NCBI GenBank assembly: GCA_017467805.1
Contig: JAFUKJ010000024.1
Span: forward strand, 1 to 58,693
DNA: 58,693 nt
Reading direction: 5' to 3'
Source: Lachnospiraceae bacterium
GTDB taxonomy: Bacteria > Bacillota > Clostridia > Lachnospirales > Lachnospiraceae
Position numbers and translations under genes: made by a program
Notes under the pieces: generated by a model
Seen by the model: only the letters and a program-made list of their open reading frames with translations
What the model was told of the DNA's origin: nothing
The model's database searches: none
Shown here: positions 57,420 to 58,693 of the stretch, one piece after another
Position numbering within the stretch: the first letter of the stretch is position 1
Layout: every line of letters starts with the position of its first letter

Positions 57420-58693
57420 ATGAGAGAAGGACGTATCTATTGGAATCATGACTGGCAGTTCGTGAAGGAATATTCCCCGACAATGCTGGAGAAGGATTGG
57501 AAGACGGAAGGTGTAGAGCAGGTAACGCTTCCTCATACGGTGCAGGAGGTACCTTATCACTACTTTGATGAGAATATCTACCAGATGGTGTGCGGTTATC
57601 GAAGATGCTTCGTGCCAGAGGAGTCATGGCAGGGAAAACATGTACTGATGACGATTGAGGCAGCAGGACATTCGGCAACGGTGTATTTGAATGGAAAGCA
57701 GCTGACAGAGCATAGAAATGGTTATACAGCATTTACAGTGGATTTGTCCAAGGAATTATGTTTTGGGCAGGAAAATGTGCTAGTAGTTAAGGTCAACAGT
57801 AGAGAAGACCAGAATATACCGCCATTTGGACACGTAATCGATTATATGACATATGGTGGCTTATACAGAGAGGTATATCTGGAAATCAAGGAAGAAGCCT
57901 ATATAGAGGATGTATTTGCAAGAACCAAAGGGATTGTAGAGAATAAGCCTGTACTGGATTGTGATGTCACAGTAAGAGTTGGGGAACAGACATACACAAA
58001 TTGGGTTGATGGATATAGGATTTGTCAGAGCTTATTGGATGCCGATGGTAATATGATCGTAAGCTTTAAGGCAGGCGAGTTAAAGCATGCTGTATCGGGA
58101 ATAGAACTGTGGGAGATGGAGAATCCAAAGCTTTATATTGTGAGAACACAACTATATAAAGATGATGTTTTGATGGATACAAGAGAAGACAGAATTGGAT
58201 TTCGTGAGGTTGAGTTCAAGGTAGACGGATTCTATTTGAATGGTAAGAAACGCAAGCTACGTGGTTTAAATCGTCATCAGAGTTATCCGTATGTGGGCTA
58301 TGCGATGCCTAAGTCCATGCAGCAGTTGGATGCAGATATTTTAAAGAATGAGCTTGGTGTAAATGCAGTGAGAACTTCACATTATCCACAGTCACATTAT
58401 TTTATTGATAGATGTGATGAGCTGGGACTTTTGGTATTTACTGAGATACCAGGCTGGCAGCATATCGGTGATGAGGTATGGCAGCAGCAGGCGATTCAGA
58501 ATACAGAAGAAATGGTAATGCAGTATCGCAATCATCCGTCAATTATTCTTTGGGGAGTGCGTATCAATGAGTCTCAGGACAATGATGCCTTTTATCTACA
58601 GACGAATGAGATGGCACATCGTTTAGATGACACCAGACAAACCAGTGGTGTTAGATACATACAGAAAAGCTCTTTATTGGAGGATATTTATTC
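57420..58693 (+). CDS. GH2 beta-galactosidase/beta-glucuronidase family enzyme (3' end outside window)
   Basis: Retaining glycosidase; the first 424 codons are present and the frame is open to the window end. The jelly-roll domain begins near WNHDWQF with LPHTVQEVPYHYFDENIYQ and the AGHSATVYLNGK turn. The catalytic domain starts near KRKLRGLNRHQSYP, continues NAVRTSHYPQSHYFIDRCDE, and shows ILWGVRINES with the acid-base Glu of GH2 (about residue 383). No signal peptide, so it is cytoplasmic. ATG 57420 has AAAGGAG 8 bases upstream in the end of tetR. The substrate could be a galactoside or a glucuronide/galacturonide; the visible part does not decide. Confidence 0.93.
   Translation, partial: MREGRIYWNHDWQFVKEYSPTMLEKDWKTEGVEQVTLPHTVQEVPYHYFDENIYQMVCGYRRCFVPEESWQGKHVLMTIEAAGHSATVYLNGKQLTEHRNGYTAFTVDLSKELCFGQENVLVVKVNSREDQNIPPFGHVIDYMTYGGLYREVYLEIKEEAYIEDVFARTKGIVENKPVLDCDVTVRVGEQTYTNWVDGYRICQSLLDADGNMIVSFKAGELKHAVSGIELWEMENPKLYIVRTQLYKDDVLMDTREDRIGFREVEFKVDGFYLNGKKRKLRGLNRHQSYPYVGYAMPKSMQQLDADILKNELGVNAVRTSHYPQSHYFIDRCDELGLLVFTEIPGWQHIGDEVWQQQAIQNTEEMVMQYRNHPSIILWGVRINESQDNDAFYLQTNEMAHRLDDTRQTSGVRYIQKSSLLEDIY

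Overview
The window is about 58.7 kb of a low-GC Firmicute chromosome. Gene content and protein style point to Lachnospiraceae: cytoplasmic GH28 enzymes, a GGADGPT-motif membrane protein, DUF4317, a SipL-type DUF3794/LysM protein, the SpoIID-SpoIIQ pair and the lipoprotein types. The number of pectin and rhamnogalacturonan genes suggests a pectin specialist such as Lachnospira (formerly Eubacterium) eligens or a relative. The species is an inference; no rRNA or other marker is present. No tRNA, rRNA, CRISPR array, insertion sequence or prophage was seen. Layout: 1-9.9 kb holds the 3' end of ileS, a stand-alone OLD-type ATPase/nuclease, a secreted GH25 lysozyme, pncB, an SGNH esterase and the metN-metI-metQ methionine importer. 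The esterase and metN promoters carry the same LysR-type dyad at the same distance from the -10. 10-19 kb holds (minus strand) a DUF4317 protein and a TrpB2-like enzyme, then (plus) a small membrane protein, a mutarotase-like protein with a cytoplasmic GH28, glycogen phosphorylase and a YiiX-like membrane protein. 19.2-24 kb is one very large secreted pectin methylesterase (minus) with a Ser/Glu repeat region. 24.4-31.7 kb holds an aconitase-family hydratase, a GNAT acetyltransferase, a gene-free stretch with four copies of an unknown short repeat, a GGADGPT membrane protein translationally coupled to a second cytoplasmic GH28, an AAC(3)-fold acetyltransferase and spoIID. 31.9-39.4 kb holds spoIIQ, a GH9-like secreted protein joined to ddl-murF, plsC (minus), a PrcB-domain lipoprotein and pyrC. 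39.4-46.5 kb is a pectin-oligosaccharide uptake locus: a membrane-spanning AraC regulator, a solute-binding lipoprotein, two permeases and a rhamnogalacturonan acetylesterase. pyrK-pyrD and sipL follow. 50-58.7 kb holds an unknown 223-aa protein (minus), ispE-gntR, a small membrane protein with DUF1934, an FKBP/trigger-factor lipoprotein, a coiled-coil NlpC/P60 hydrolase, and a TetR regulator directly ahead of a truncated GH2 beta-galactosidase. How it fits together: the extracellular methylesterase trims pectin, the YtcQ/YteP/YtcP-type importer (no ATPase encoded here) takes up oligosaccharides, and cytoplasmic GH28s, the CE12 acetylesterase and the mutarotase-like protein would finish them inside. 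The most unusual material is non-coding. One family of about 150-nt multi-branched elements has two full copies, one collapsed copy and one orphan hairpin. A second family of two-hairpin leaders abuts the start codons of spoIIQ and pyrD. In both families the stems differ between copies by compensating changes, and every copy is in the same orientation as the gene downstream. I do not recognise either family.
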